This document shows positions 19,425 to 29,732 of a stretch of 64,000 bases of DNA, piece after piece. Each line of letters starts with the position of its first letter. The first letter of the stretch is position 1. The DNA is taken from positions 1,116,001 to 1,180,000 of the forward strand of contig NZ_CP145606.1 of NCBI RefSeq assembly GCF_028776105.2, given 5' to 3'. The notes under the pieces were generated by a model that was not told where the DNA came from, ran no database searches, and saw nothing but the letters and a program-made list of their open reading frames with translations. Both the position numbers and the translations under genes were made by a program. This DNA comes from Neisseria leonii (GTDB lineage Bacteria > Pseudomonadota > Gammaproteobacteria > Burkholderiales > Neisseriaceae).

Positions 19425-22400
19425 CCGCCCAAGCCTTCGACCCGCTCGATATTCCGATTCAGGGAACCAACCTGATCGAAGCCTCCGCCGGCACCGGCAA
19501 AACTTACGGCATCGCCGCCCTGTTTTCCCGCCTGATTGTGCTGGAACAGATGCCGGTAGAGAGCGTGCTGGTGGTTACCTTTACCAACGCCGCCACCGCC
19601 GAACTGAAAAACCGTCTGCGCGCGCGGCTGGCCGAAATGCTTGCGGTATTGGAAGCCGTGCCGCAGGCTGCGGATGACCCCGCCGCCTTGGCCGAATACT
19701 GCCGAAGCCGCCATGAAGGCGATGATTTTCTGCCGCAAATCCTGCACAAAGCCTTGCAGAATGAAGCGCAAAACCGCGTGATTCTGCGCCTGAAAGCCGC
19801 GCTGTCCCAGTTCGACAATGCCGCCATCTACACCATTCACGGTTTCTGCCAGCGCATTTTGCGCGACTATGCCTTTTGGTGCGAATCGCCTTTCGACATC
19901 GAGCTGGCCGACAACCACGACCGCCTGCTGCTGACGGCGGCACAAGACTTCTGGCGCAAACGCGTTGCCGCCGACCCCGTAACCGCACAGGCGGTTTTCA
20001 GCGCACGGCTGACCCCGCAAACCCTGCTGGCCGGACTGCGCCGCCATATCGGCACGCCCGCCCTCGATTTCAGACGGCCTGAACCGGCCGACGGCCGCGC
20101 CCGTGCCGATGCCCTCGCCTGCTGGCAGCAAGTGCAGCCGCAACTGGCGCAGCTGGAAACCCTGTTTTGGCAGGTTCACCCCCAACTCAAAGCCAATATC
20201 TACCAAAAAGCCACGTTCGAACGCATCTTCGCCGCTTTACGGCAAACCCCGCCGCACCAACTGCCGCCTGCCGAAAAACTGGACAAATTCCGTGAAGAGG
20301 ATTTGCGGGCCGGTTTGAAAAAAAATGCCGACATCGCCGCCGGAACTGTAAACTCCCTGAACGTTCTGGGCCGTCTGCACACCCGGCTGCAACAGGCCGC
20401 ACAGGAAGACGAAAACATTCTGATTCTGCTGTCGCAGGATTTTCTGACCCATCTGCGCCAAACCTTGACCGCCGGGAAAAACCGCCGCCGCGAGCGTACA
20501 TTTGACGACTTATTGGCCGATGTCCACCGCGCCCTGACCGAGCTGCCGCAAGCAGCCGCACTCGCTGCCGTACTTGCCCGAAACTGGCAGGCCGCCTTAA
20601 TCGACGAATTTCAAGACACCGACCCGCAGCAATACGCCGTTTTCGAACGGATTTTTGTCGCACACGGCCGGCCGCTGTTTCTGGTGGGCGACCCCAAACA
20701 GGCCATCTACCGCTTTCGCGGCGCGGATATCCATGCCTATCTGTATGCCGCCGCCCGAGCCGGCCGCCGCTACACGCTGACCCGCAATTTCCGCAGCCAT
20801 CACGCGCTGACCGGGAGCATCAACCATCTGTTCCGCCAAAAACACCGCCCGTTTATTCTGGCCGACATTCCCTATCCCGAAGTGGCGGCCGCACGGCAGA
20901 ACAGCCGCCTGCACCCCGAACCGCCCGCTTTCACCGTGCGCTGGCTGCACGGCAGGGACAATGAACCGGCCAACAAAGCCGTTCTGGACACCCGCGCGGC
21001 AGAATATTGCGCCGACGAAATCGCCGCACAGCTCAATCAAGGCGCGGCAGGCCGTCTGAATATCGTCAGCGGCAGCGGTTCCCGCCCGCTCGCGCCCGGC
21101 GACATCGCCGTTTTGGTGCGCAACCGCAGTCAGGCCGCAGCGCTGGCCGATGCCTTGAAAAAACGGCGTGTCCAAAGCGTGATGATCCGCAAAGATTCCG
21201 TTTTCCATACCGCCGAAGCCGCAGCACTGGCCGCGCTGCTGCAATGGTGGCTCAACGCTTCGCACACCGACCTGCTGCGTTTTGTGCTGGCCGGACCGCT
21301 GTTCAAACGCAGCGCGGACGAACTGGCCGCGCTCAACGAAAACGAAGCGCAGATCAGTGCCTATATCACGGCTGCCGACCACGCCGTCGAGCTGTGGCAG
21401 AAGCACGGCATTTACACCGCCCTGCAATATTTCTCCGGCCGGTGCGGCCTGGAAACGGGGCTGTTGGCCTGCGGCGACGAACGCGCGCTCACCAATTATC
21501 TGCAATTGGCCGAACTCTTGGCCGCCGAAGACGAACACGGCCGCCCGTCCGCCGCACTGGCCGAATGGCTCAACCGGCAGATTCAGACGGCCTCCGACAG
21601 CGACGAACACATGCTGCGGCTGGAAAGCGACGAAGCCTTGGTGAAAATCATCACCATGCACGCGGCCAAAGGTTTGCAGTATCCCGTGGTGTACTGCCCG
21701 TTTCTGTGGTCGGTACAGGCTGCGCAAAACGACGGCTGGCAGGTGCTGCAATCGGCCGGCCGCCGCGAACTGCTCGCCCCGTCCCAACTGGATGCCGCCG
21801 CGCAGGAACAAATCGGCGCCGATCTGCTGGGCGAAGAACTGCGGCTGTTTTATGTCGCCCTCACCCGCGCCGAAGAGCAATTAATCGTGTATGCGGCGGC
21901 CGACCGCCAAACCGCACACCACCCGATCGCCCACCTGCTCGAAGGCACGCCCGATACCCCGCCGGCCGAAACCGCCAAAAGCTACCGTGCGGAAAAAGAC
22001 ACCGCCGCCATGCTGCGCCGAAACTGGCTGCGCCTGATGGAAAACGCGCCCGAAGACACATCGTTCGCCTGGTACGACACCCCGCCCGAACCCGCAGTTT
22101 ATACACCGCCGCAAAGCGGACAGGCAGACGGCTTCACCGCGCGGGAATTTGCACCGCGCCCGTTTGAAGCTGTCCGCCAAACCAGCTTTACCGCCCTCAC
22201 CCGCCGCCGCGAAGCGGCCGCACCGGACGAATGGCACAGCCGCATCGACCCGGGCGAAACCGCTGCCGGCACGCCGCCCGACACTCCGGATCCGGACAGC
22301 CGCGACGCTGAACCTGCAAACGGTATGGCCGCCTTCCCGCGCGGCATACAGGCCGGCCTGTGCCTGCACGACATTCTGGAAACCTTCGATTTCAGACGGC

Positions 22401-23029
22401 CTGCCGCCGAACAGCAGGCCCATGCGGCCGCCTGTCTGGCGAAACACCGCTATGAAGCGGATTGGCTGCCGGTTTTACTGCCCATGCTCGATGCCGTCGG
22501 CTGCACCACCCTCAACCCGCAGGGCGTGAGCCTGAGCAGCCTGCCGCCGGAAAAACGCCTGCCCGAAATGGGTTTTGTCATGCACGCGCACGACTTTTCG
22601 CCCGACCGGGTGCGCCGCGCGCTGGCAGCGGCCGGTTTGACCGAAACCTGCCTGAATGCGGCGGCCGCACTCGATTTCGACACGGTGCGCGGTTTTCTCA
22701 ACGGCTTTATCGACATGACCTGCATGAGCGGCAGCAGCGAAGTGTGCATCATCGACTACAAATCCAACCATCTGGGCAACCATGCCGCCGACTACCGCAC
22801 CGCCGCACTGAATGAAGCCGTGGCACACCACCACTATTACTTTCAGGCTTGGATTTACGCCGTGGCCGCCGCCCGCTATCTGCATATCCGCCGCTACCCG
22901 CTGCACACCGTGCGTATCCGCTATCTTTTCCTGCGCGGGCTGGACGGTACGGGCAACGGCGTGTGGCAGTGGGACATTCCCGCCGCCGCCCTGACACCGT
23001 GGCTTGAACAGACGCACAATCCCCGCTAA
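19421..23029 (+). CDS. recB: Exodeoxyribonuclease V subunit beta (RecB)
   Basis: Helicase-nuclease subunit of RecBCD, which processes double-strand breaks for recombination. The 1202-residue protein has Walker A SAGTGKTYG near residue 25, motif II LIDEFQDTDPQQY, a UvrD-like C-terminal helicase region (VKIITMHAAKGLQYPVVY, LFYVALTRAEEQL) and the nuclease motif IIDYKSNHLG near residue 1110. At least four DUS copies lie inside the gene (near 20070, 21050, 21583 and 22391). recC and recD are not in the window. Confidence 0.96.
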   Translation: MTAQAFDPLDIPIQGTNLIEASAGTGKTYGIAALFSRLIVLEQMPVESVLVVTFTNAATAELKNRLRARLAEMLAVLEAVPQAADDPAALAEYCRSRHEGDDFLPQILHKALQNEAQNRVILRLKAALSQFDNAAIYTIHGFCQRILRDYAFWCESPFDIELADNHDRLLLTAAQDFWRKRVAADPVTAQAVFSARLTPQTLLAGLRRHIGTPALDFRRPEPADGRARADALACWQQVQPQLAQLETLFWQVHPQLKANIYQKATFERIFAALRQTPPHQLPPAEKLDKFREEDLRAGLKKNADIAAGTVNSLNVLGRLHTRLQQAAQEDENILILLSQDFLTHLRQTLTAGKNRRRERTFDDLLADVHRALTELPQAAALAAVLARNWQAALIDEFQDTDPQQYAVFERIFVAHGRPLFLVGDPKQAIYRFRGADIHAYLYAAARAGRRYTLTRNFRSHHALTGSINHLFRQKHRPFILADIPYPEVAAARQNSRLHPEPPAFTVRWLHGRDNEPANKAVLDTRAAEYCADEIAAQLNQGAAGRLNIVSGSGSRPLAPGDIAVLVRNRSQAAALADALKKRRVQSVMIRKDSVFHTAEAAALAALLQWWLNASHTDLLRFVLAGPLFKRSADELAALNENEAQISAYITAADHAVELWQKHGIYTALQYFSGRCGLETGLLACGDERALTNYLQLAELLAAEDEHGRPSAALAEWLNRQIQTASDSDEHMLRLESDEALVKIITMHAAKGLQYPVVYCPFLWSVQAAQNDGWQVLQSAGRRELLAPSQLDAAAQEQIGADLLGEELRLFYVALTRAEEQLIVYAAADRQTAHHPIAHLLEGTPDTPPAETAKSYRAEKDTAAMLRRNWLRLMENAPEDTSFAWYDTPPEPAVYTPPQSGQADGFTAREFAPRPFEAVRQTSFTALTRRREAAAPDEWHSRIDPGETAAGTPPDTPDPDSRDAEPANGMAAFPRGIQAGLCLHDILETFDFRRPAAEQQAHAAACLAKHRYEADWLPVLLPMLDAVGCTTLNPQGVSLSSLPPEKRLPEMGFVMHAHDFSPDRVRRALAAAGLTETCLNAAAALDFDTVRGFLNGFIDMTCMSGSSEVCIIDYKSNHLGNHAADYRTAALNEAVAHHHYYFQAWIYAVAAARYLHIRRYPLHTVRIRYLFLRGLDGTGNGVWQWDIPAAALTPWLEQTHNPR

Positions 23030-23072
23030 TATCGTCCATACCCGTTTGGCATTTTCTATTCAGGAGAAACTT

Positions 23073-23612
23073 ATGAACCCTGCCTTCCGCCCCGAAAACA
23101 CCGCCTGTCTCGTGGTCGATATCCAAACCCGCCTGTGCCCTGCACTGCACCAGGCCGAAGCCATGACCGCCAACAGCATCACCCTGCTGCAAGGCCTGAA
23201 CGCGCTCGATGTACCGGTCATGATCACCGAACAGTATCCCAAAGGTTTGGGACACACCGTCCCCGAAATCGCCGAGCTGCTCCCCGCCGCGCCTGTGGCG
23301 GAAAAAACCCGCTTCTCCGCCCTGACCGACGAAACCGAACACTTCCTGCGCGGCAAACAGCACGTCATTCTGATCGGCGCGGAAGCCCACGTCTGCATGC
23401 TGCAAACCGTGCTGGATCTGCGCGGACGCGGTTTCCATGTCTGGATACCGTTTGAATGCACCACCTCGCGCAACCCCGCCAACCGCGACAATGCCCTGAC
23501 CCATATGCGGCAGGCCGGTGCCGTTGTCAGCAATGTGGAAAGCATTCTGTTCCTGCTGCTGCAAGATGCCAAACACCCTGTCTTCAAAACCATATCCGGC
23601 CTGATACGCTGA
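23073..23612 (+). CDS. Isochorismatase-family cysteine hydrolase
   Basis: A 179-residue protein of the YcaC/nicotinamidase-like fold. The catalytic triad positions are visible: Asp in CLVVDIQTRL, Lys in the AEKTRFSAL segment, and Cys in GAEAHVCMLQT. The substrate is unknown. AGGAGA lies 6 nt before the ATG at 23073; an upstream in-frame start at 23004 overlaps the recB end and is less likely. A DUS hairpin terminates it. Confidence 0.88.
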   Translation: MNPAFRPENTACLVVDIQTRLCPALHQAEAMTANSITLLQGLNALDVPVMITEQYPKGLGHTVPEIAELLPAAPVAEKTRFSALTDETEHFLRGKQHVILIGAEAHVCMLQTVLDLRGRGFHVWIPFECTTSRNPANRDNALTHMRQAGAVVSNVESILFLLLQDAKHPVFKTISGLIR

Positions 23613-23630
23613 CAGCCGATGCCCACGGCA

Positions 23631-23671
23631 AAGGCCGTCTGAAAACCCTGTTCCGGTTTTCAGACGGCCTT
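23631..23671 (+). terminator. Inverted-DUS terminator after the cysteine hydrolase
   Basis: AAGGCCGTCTGAAAAC and GTTTTCAGACGGCCTT (loop CCTGTTCCG region) form a long hairpin 18 nt past the stop. Confidence 0.8.
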
Positions 23672-23739
23672 GATTTCTAATCGGCAGGCGGTACCGTATT
23701 GCCGATAAGTATCGCGAACCTGCCCTTTAATCGGAGAAT

Positions 23740-23763
23740 GTCGGATTCGAGCATCCGGCCTGC
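23740..23763 (-). repeat. Degenerate REP-like element
   Basis: GTCGGATTCGAGCATCCGGC followed by CTGC is a worn copy of the GAATCC-class REP in minus orientation. The flanking 23672-23913 holds no gene. Confidence 0.55.
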
Positions 23764-23913
23764 ACACCCGCCCTAGCGGGACGGATACTGATGCACGGCG
23801 CAATCCATCCGCTTTTTTCCTGCAATCAATTCTCTCCATAACCTTTTCACCGCGCACGGTGTTTCCAAACCCTGCTGTGCTCCGACAGGGTTGCCTCAGC
23901 CCGAGTAGCCCGA

Positions 23914-23937
23914 GTAGGTCGGATTCTCGAATCCGAC
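23914..23937 (+). repeat. REP-like element, GGATTC class
   Basis: GTAG followed by the palindrome GTCGGATTC-GAATCCGAC (spacer TC overlapping). It ends 4 nt before the tilS stop codon on the other strand, and a second GTAG lies 10 nt upstream. Confidence 0.75.
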
Positions 23938-23941
23938 ACTT

Positions 23942-25282
23942 CTAAATATCCGCCACGGTAAAACCATCCGCCTCCCCAATCCGACGGTGCATCACCCAGC
24001 GCATCAACAGCGGCCAATACGGCAGCAGGCCGCCGCGCACGGTGTGGGTACGGGCGGCACTGATGCCGATCAGTGCAGCGCATTCGCCGTCGATTTCCAA
24101 CACCGGCCAATCCGTGCGCAACAGCGGCGGCACGCCCGCTTCCTGCAATATTTTTTTCACCGTTTTGCTGCCGCCCGCCACCGCCATACGCTCGCCCGAG
24201 CGCGCGGGACGGATGCGGCCGTGTCGGGCGAAACATTCCGCTGCCAAGCCGTTTTCAGACGGCCGAAGCTGCCACAGGCCGTCTGAAAACAGGGTCTGCA
24301 CGCAGCCTTCCTGCCCGGGCGGATAGGTTTGCCGCCATGCGGCTTCCAAAGCATACAGACGGCCTTGATGCGCCAGCAGGCTGCCGCCCGCCAAGAGCCA
24401 GCGGCCGCTGTCCGCGCGGCACAATACCCGGTCGGCATCGGCCAGCATGGTTCGGTTCAAACCGCCCAAACCGTTTTCCCGTGCAAAATTCAGCAACTGC
24501 CGCCGCCGCCGCCCGCTGCCCAAACCGCGCCACAAGGCCAAATCCAACACCCCGCCCCGGCACACCAGCGCGGCATCGGCCGCTTCGATTTCCGCCAACA
24601 GGGCCGCTTCTTCCTGCAACTGCGCCACCGATGCCGAAATATGGCGCGCCAAATGCGGCATATGCGTCCGCCATGGCGGCAGACCGCTGAGCCGCAGCCA
24701 GTTGCGCAAATAAATCTGATGGCCGTTGCTCGGATCTTCGATAAACGGTAAATGATGGCGCGCGGCATAAGCGGCCAGCTGTTCGCGGCTGTATGACAGC
24801 AGCGGCCGCCACAGGCATTTGTCCGCCAGCGGCCGTTCGCGCGGCATGGCCGAGAGCGCGCGCAGCCCGCCGCCGCGCAAAGCCGCCAGAAAAAACGTTT
24901 CGACCTGATCGTCGGCATGGTGCGCCAATGCCACCACTTCGGCCGGCGAGGCGGCAAACACACGGTAACGTGCCTGCCGCGCCGCCGCTTCCACGCCCGA
25001 ACCGTCAGCCGCCACCCGTACTTTTTCCACCCGAAGCGGTACCTGCCAATCCGTGCACAGCTGCGCGCAAAACCGCGCCCATTCGTCGGCGGCCGTCTGC
25101 AAACCGTGATGGACATGCACCGCCTCCAACTCGAAACGGTGCACTTCGCGCAGGCGGCGCAGCAAATGCAGCAGCACCACCGAATCCAAACCGCCGCTCA
25201 GTGCGGTTTCCACCCGAATGCCTTCACGCCACACCTGCGGCAGCTGCGCCGCCAGCCCTTGCAGCCACGCCTGGTCCTGCAT
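23942..25282 (-). CDS. tilS: tRNA(Ile)-lysidine synthase
   Basis: Converts C34 of the CAU-anticodon isoleucine tRNA to lysidine so that it reads AUA; essential. The 446-residue protein has the PP-loop motif ALSGGLDSVVLLHLL, then HVHHGLQ and ALAHHADDQVETFF, all diagnostic. The C-terminal TilS domain carries GERMAVAGGSKTVKKILQEA. GGAAGGG lies just upstream of the ATG at 25282. The gene is 3' flanked by a REP element. Confidence 0.95.
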   Translation of the reverse strand: MQDQAWLQGLAAQLPQVWREGIRVETALSGGLDSVVLLHLLRRLREVHRFELEAVHVHHGLQTAADEWARFCAQLCTDWQVPLRVEKVRVAADGSGVEAAARQARYRVFAASPAEVVALAHHADDQVETFFLAALRGGGLRALSAMPRERPLADKCLWRPLLSYSREQLAAYAARHHLPFIEDPSNGHQIYLRNWLRLSGLPPWRTHMPHLARHISASVAQLQEEAALLAEIEAADAALVCRGGVLDLALWRGLGSGRRRRQLLNFARENGLGGLNRTMLADADRVLCRADSGRWLLAGGSLLAHQGRLYALEAAWRQTYPPGQEGCVQTLFSDGLWQLRPSENGLAAECFARHGRIRPARSGERMAVAGGSKTVKKILQEAGVPPLLRTDWPVLEIDGECAALIGISAARTHTVRGGLLPYWPLLMRWVMHRRIGEADGFTVADI

Positions 25283-25541
25283 ACCCTTCCTTCATCTTCA
25301 AAACGCAATGCGGTCTGAGCCGCGCCCAACTTGGCACAGGCCGTCTGAACCCGCACCCGGCTTCGGCTGTTTGCCGTTTTCAGACGGCCTGAACCGCCAC
25401 GCTGCCCGCCCGCTCCAACCAAAAGCAAGCCCGAGCCATTCCAGTCAGATTCCCTAGCCCGACAAACTGCCGTCCGCGTACCGACTTCCGCCCGCCTGCC
25501 GGGCACCGGTTTTCAGACGGCCAAGCGCCGCAATGCCCAAC

Positions 25542-25567
25542 AAAAAAGCAAGCCTGCGCTTGCTTTT
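25542..25567 (-). terminator. Rho-independent terminator after accA
   Basis: AAAAGCAAGC and GCTTGCTTTT pair around CTGC; A and T runs on both sides would allow function in either direction. It lies 14 nt beyond the accA stop. Confidence 0.8.
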
Positions 25568-25580
25568 CGGATTCTGCCGT

Positions 25581-26540
25581 TTATTTCTCGGCAAACTGCC
25601 CGTACGCCATAATGCGGTCGAAACGGCGTGTCAGCAAATCGGACAGAGGCATATCCTGCGCCCGCCGCAACTGGTCGGTCAGCACCTCTTTTACCCGCTT
25701 CATCAGCTCTTCATAATTGCGGTGCGCGCCGCCCAGCGGCTCTTCGATCACTTTGTCCACCAGATTGAGTTTTTCCAGACGGTCGGCCGTAATGCCCAAT
25801 GCGGCTGCGGCTTCCGGTGCCTTCTCGGCGGTTTTCCACAAAATCGAGGCACAGCCTTCGGGCGAAATAACGGAATAAGTGGAATATTGCAGCATATTGA
25901 CATAATCGCCCACCGCAATCGCCAGCGCACCGCCCGAACCGCCCTCGCCGATGACCGTACAGATGACCGGCACTTTGAGTTTGGTCAATTCGTACAGATT
26001 TTTACCGATGGCCTCCGACTGGTTGCGCTCTTCTGCACCGATACCGGGATATGCGCCGGGCGTATCGATAAACGTCAGCACGGGCAGGCGGAATTTTTCC
26101 GCCAGATGCATCAGGCGCAGGGCTTTGCGGTAGCCCTCGGGGCGCGGCATACCGAAATTGCGGCGGATTTTTTCTTTGGTATCGCGGCCTTTCTGATGGC
26201 CGACCACCACCACGCTCTGCCCGTTGAAACGCGCCAAACCGCCTACCACCGCATCATCGTCGGCAAAATGGCGGTCGCCGTGCAGCTCCTGAAAATCGGT
26301 ACACAGCGCGGCGATGTAATCGAGTGTATAGGGACGCTGGGGGTGGCGGGATACTTGGGAAACCTGGGCGGGTGTGAGTTTGCCGTAGATGGATTTGGTC
26401 AGCTCCCTGCTTTTTTTCTGCAGGCGGGCGATTTCTTCGCTGATGTCCAAGGCCGATTCGCCCTGCACAAAACGTAATTCTTCGATTTTGTTGTTCAGCT
26501 CGGCAATCGGCTGCTCGAAGTCAAGAAAGACGGGCTTCAT
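25581..26540 (-). CDS. accA: Acetyl-CoA carboxylase carboxyltransferase subunit alpha
   Basis: With AccD, moves the carboxyl group from biotin-BCCP to acetyl-CoA, the first step of fatty-acid synthesis. The 319-residue protein starts [20 protein letters not shown], has the coiled N-terminal helix pair and carries [20 protein letters not shown] and [15 protein letters not shown] in the crotonase-like core. The ATG at 26540 has GGGAG upstream; the longer frame from 26738 lacks similarity. Confidence 0.97.
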   Translation of the reverse strand: MKPVFLDFEQPIAELNNKIEELRFVQGESALDISEEIARLQKKSRELTKSIYGKLTPAQVSQVSRHPQRPYTLDYIAALCTDFQELHGDRHFADDDAVVGGLARFNGQSVVVVGHQKGRDTKEKIRRNFGMPRPEGYRKALRLMHLAEKFRLPVLTFIDTPGAYPGIGAEERNQSEAIGKNLYELTKLKVPVICTVIGEGGSGGALAIAVGDYVNMLQYSTYSVISPEGCASILWKTAEKAPEAAAALGITADRLEKLNLVDKVIEEPLGGAHRNYEELMKRVKEVLTDQLRRAQDMPLSDLLTRRFDRIMAYGQFAEK

Positions 26541-26776
26541 AAAATTTCGCTCCCTTTTAAACGGGTTGCCCCGCAAGACACACCGGAACCGGGGCGGCCG
26601 GCCGGCATCATCATTGCGGGTAAAAATCTTGTCGCAATGTACGCGATAATCCGCTTCGGGGCAAGAGGCCGTCTGAAAATTTAGAGTCAATATTTTAATG
26701 GAAAGGCATACGGCAGCAGCGGCTGCGCTGTGGTACACTGGACACCCCGAAACAATCCGGCAACGGCAGAAACGAG

Positions 26777-27175
<399 letters not shown>

Positions 27176-27260
27176 GCCGTCTGAAAACAGAGCAAACGGC
27201 CGCCCCGCTGTTTTATTTTTTGAGATTGTGATTGATTTACCCACCCGTAAGGATTTGATG

Positions 27261-28097
27261 ATGCGCTGGCAAGGACGCAGACAGAGCAGCAATGTAGAAG
27301 ACCGCCGTTCACAACGGACAGGCGGCAGAAAAACCACCGGCATTTTGGGGCTGATTGTCCTGCTGGTGGGCGCGTATTACGGCGTGGATCTGTCGGGCAT
27401 CGTCGGCACCCCCCAGCTGGGCGGCGCACAAGTCCGGCAGTCCGCGCTCGACAGTAAACAGGAAGCACAGCTCAACGAACTGGCACGCGTGGTACTGGCC
27501 GACACCGAAAGCGTGTGGCAGCAGTATTTTGCCGCACAAGGTGCCGCCTACCGCCCCGCCACCTTGGTACTCTACTCCGGCGCCACCCAAACATCGTGCG
27601 GCACCGGCCAGGCGGCGATGGGGCCGTTTTACTGCCCTGCCGACAGCCGTGTCTATCTGGATTTGTCGTTTTACGAAGACATGCGTACCAAACTCGGTGC
27701 GGCCGGCGAAGCCGCATTCGGCTATGTGATTGCCCACGAAGTCGGCCACCATGTACAAAACCTGACCGGCGTACTGCCGAAAATCCATCAGGCACAGCAG
27801 CAGGCACGCAGTCAGGCAGAAGCCAACGCCCTTTCCGTGCGTTTGGAGCTGCAAGCCGACTGCTACGCTGGACTGTGGGCGAAATACGGCCGCGAATACC
27901 AATTGCTCGGCAACCGTGATGTCGAAAACATTCTGGCCGCCGCCGCTTCCGTCGGCGACGACCGCCTGCAACACCGCAGCGGCGCGCGCGCCGTACCGGA
28001 AAACTTCACCCACGGTTCATCGGAACAGCGTATGGCCTGGTTCCGACGCGGCCTGCAAAGCACCGATCTGAACCAGTGCAACACCTTCAAAGGCTGA
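27261..28097 (+). CDS. ypfJ: Neutral zinc metallopeptidase, YpfJ family
   Basis: A 278-residue membrane-anchored protein: N-terminal MRWQGRRQSSNVEDRR, one transmembrane segment (GILGLIVLLVGAYYGV), then a zinc peptidase-like domain with HEVGHHVQ (HExxH) and a downstream LQADCYAGLW glutamate/aspartate motif. Family members in enterobacteria share the same first residues. Start 27261 was preferred to 27258 because it gives better spacing from AAGGA. The biological substrate is unknown. Confidence 0.88.
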   Translation: MRWQGRRQSSNVEDRRSQRTGGRKTTGILGLIVLLVGAYYGVDLSGIVGTPQLGGAQVRQSALDSKQEAQLNELARVVLADTESVWQQYFAAQGAAYRPATLVLYSGATQTSCGTGQAAMGPFYCPADSRVYLDLSFYEDMRTKLGAAGEAAFGYVIAHEVGHHVQNLTGVLPKIHQAQQQARSQAEANALSVRLELQADCYAGLWAKYGREYQLLGNRDVENILAAAASVGDDRLQHRSGARAVPENFTHGSSEQRMAWFRRGLQSTDLNQCNTFKG

Positions 28098-28102
28098 TAG
28101 CA

Positions 28103-28186
28103 GTAGGTCGGATTCTCGAATCCGACATGCCCGCCTATGCTTTACCTTAATCAATAAAGATAGTCGGATACAAGTATCCGACCTAC
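28103..28186. repeat. Head-to-head REP pair (BIME-like)
   Basis: A plus-oriented GTAG + CGGATTC/GAATCCG element (28103-28126) faces a minus-oriented CGGATAC/GTATCCG + CTAC element (28163-28186), 36 nt apart. It begins 5 nt after the ypfJ stop and could stabilise its mRNA end. Confidence 0.8.
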
Positions 28187-28265
28187 ACCTACGTCTGCCA
28201 CGCCCCGACACCATGCCCAACCTGTGCCACATCATGAAAACCGAATCCGCACCCAATTAAAGCAC

Positions 28266-28307
28266 AGGCCGTCTGAAAACCGTTATCGGCATATTCAGAC
28301 GGCCTTT
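28266..28307. terminator. Inverted-DUS hairpin
   Basis: AGGCCGTCTGAAAAC and the facing TTCAGACGGCCTTT form a hairpin between convergent ypfJ and nqrM. Confidence 0.7.
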
Positions 28308-28327
28308 ATGCGGGAATAAGGGATAAA

Positions 28328-28408
28328 GTCGGTCGGATTCTTGAATCCGACACACACCCGCATCCTTTACCGTTCTAAGATACAGTCGGATACAAGTATC
28401 CGACCTAC
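28328..28408. repeat. Second head-to-head REP pair
   Basis: A GGATTC-class element in plus orientation (28332-28351, preceded by GTCG rather than GTAG) faces a GGATAC-class element ending in CTAC (28385-28408). It repeats the mixed-class arrangement of the pair at 28103. Confidence 0.75.
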
Positions 28409-28424
28409 ACTGTTCTGTGATTTC

Positions 28425-28625
28425 TCAACCGTTTCTGCGTGCCTGCTCCATCTGTGCACGGCGGCGCGCACACGGGGTTTCGCAGTCGCACACTTTTTCG
28501 ATGCCCAGCGCGGCAATGCCGCCGCAACTGCCTTTAATCTCGCGCCTTTTCACGATATAGCCCAAAGCCATACCGAAAATCACCAGCAGAAACAGTCCGA
28601 AAGTCATCAAAAAAACGGTCGTCAT
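28425..28625 (-). CDS. nqrM: NqrM, Na+-translocating NADH:quinone reductase maturation factor
   Basis: A 66-residue protein with one N-terminal transmembrane helix (VFLMTFGLFLLVIFGMALGY) and four cysteines in GSCGGIAALG, EKVCDCETPC, as in NqrM (formerly DUF539), which delivers iron for the NqrD/NqrE cysteine site. It starts 12 nt after apbE, with AAGGAT upstream, so the two form an operon. The nqrABCDEF genes, which often adjoin apbE, are absent from the window. Confidence 0.88.
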   Translation of the reverse strand: MTTVFLMTFGLFLLVIFGMALGYIVKRREIKGSCGGIAALGIEKVCDCETPCARRRAQMEQARRNG

Positions 28626-28637
28626 TTGTGTATCCTT

Positions 28638-29669
28638 TTATTTTTCGTCCAACAGGCGGCGCAAAGCCGGCGACATGCGGGTTTCAAAGCCCCCGTCGCG
28701 GTAAATAATCAAAAAAACAGGCAGATTCTGCGCTTCAGCCACCGCCATCGCCTCATCTTCGCCCAAGACAAACAAACCTGTCGCCAAGCCGTCGGCCGTT
28801 ACCGCCTGCGGTGCCAGCACGCTCACCGATGCCAGACTGTGGCTGATCGGCCGCTGCGTTTTGGGGTGGATAATATGCGACAGCCGCTGTCCCGCCCCGT
28901 CCAGACGGAAATTGCGGTAATCGCCCGATGTGGCCAGCGCCATATTGTCCAGCGGCACCACCAAGCTGCCCGCCTGCCCCTGTGCCAAAGACGGCTGTTC
29001 GATGCCCACCTGCCACGGCTGCCCCTGCGGGTTCGTCCCCCTGCCGCGCAGCTCGCCGCCCACTTCCACCAAATAGCGCGACACACCCAAGGCTTCGAGG
29101 CGGTGCGCCAGCACATCGACACCGTAGCCCTTGGCAACCGCCGACAAATCCAGATAAACGCCGTCGGCTTTTTTGCCCAAAAACGCTTTGCCGCCGCTGC
29201 GGCGCAAGCTGATTTTATCGATGCCCGCCACTTCTGCCGCTGCGGCCAGCTGCCGCGCCGTCGGCTCGCGGGTAATCTTTTTATCGGGTCCGAATCCCCA
29301 CAAATTCACCAGCGGCCCGACGGTAACATCCAGCGCACCGCGCGTGATGCCGTTCAGGCGTACCGCCTCGTCCACCACTTCGGCAAACCCCGCCGACACC
29401 GCCGCTTCACCCGCCCCCATGCGGTTGAATGCGCTGATTTCCGAATCTTCGCGATAGGTGGACATTTCGCGGTTGACCGATTCGAGCAGGGCTTCCAGCT
29501 CCTGCTGCACACGCTCCCGTGCCAAACCCTGCGGTTCGATGTATTTCACCGTATAGGTCGTCCCCATGGTCTGCCCCTGGATCACGGCCACGGCAGACGG
29601 TTCGCGCATACAGGCTGCCAGCAGCCACAGGCCGCCCCACAGCAGCAGTCGGCAAAACAGCCGCTTCAT
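28638..29669 (-). CDS. apbE: FAD:protein FMN transferase lipoprotein
   Basis: Attaches FMN covalently to threonines of NqrB and NqrC in the periplasm. The 343-residue protein begins with a lipoprotein signal ending in LLAAC (Cys20) and has TMGTTYTVKY, STYREDSEISAFN, DLSAVAKGYGVD and HIIHPKTQRP, all conserved in ApbE. AAAGGA lies upstream of the ATG. Coupled with nqrM, it provides Na+-NQR maturation. Confidence 0.94.
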   Translation of the reverse strand: MKRLFCRLLLWGGLWLLAACMREPSAVAVIQGQTMGTTYTVKYIEPQGLARERVQQELEALLESVNREMSTYREDSEISAFNRMGAGEAAVSAGFAEVVDEAVRLNGITRGALDVTVGPLVNLWGFGPDKKITREPTARQLAAAAEVAGIDKISLRRSGGKAFLGKKADGVYLDLSAVAKGYGVDVLAHRLEALGVSRYLVEVGGELRGRGTNPQGQPWQVGIEQPSLAQGQAGSLVVPLDNMALATSGDYRNFRLDGAGQRLSHIIHPKTQRPISHSLASVSVLAPQAVTADGLATGLFVLGEDEAMAVAEAQNLPVFLIIYRDGGFETRMSPALRRLLDEK

Positions 29670-29732
29670 CTCGTTCCTTTACGGAAAAAAGCATATTTTA
29701 AACCAAAGCACACCGGTATGCCTATGGCGGCC

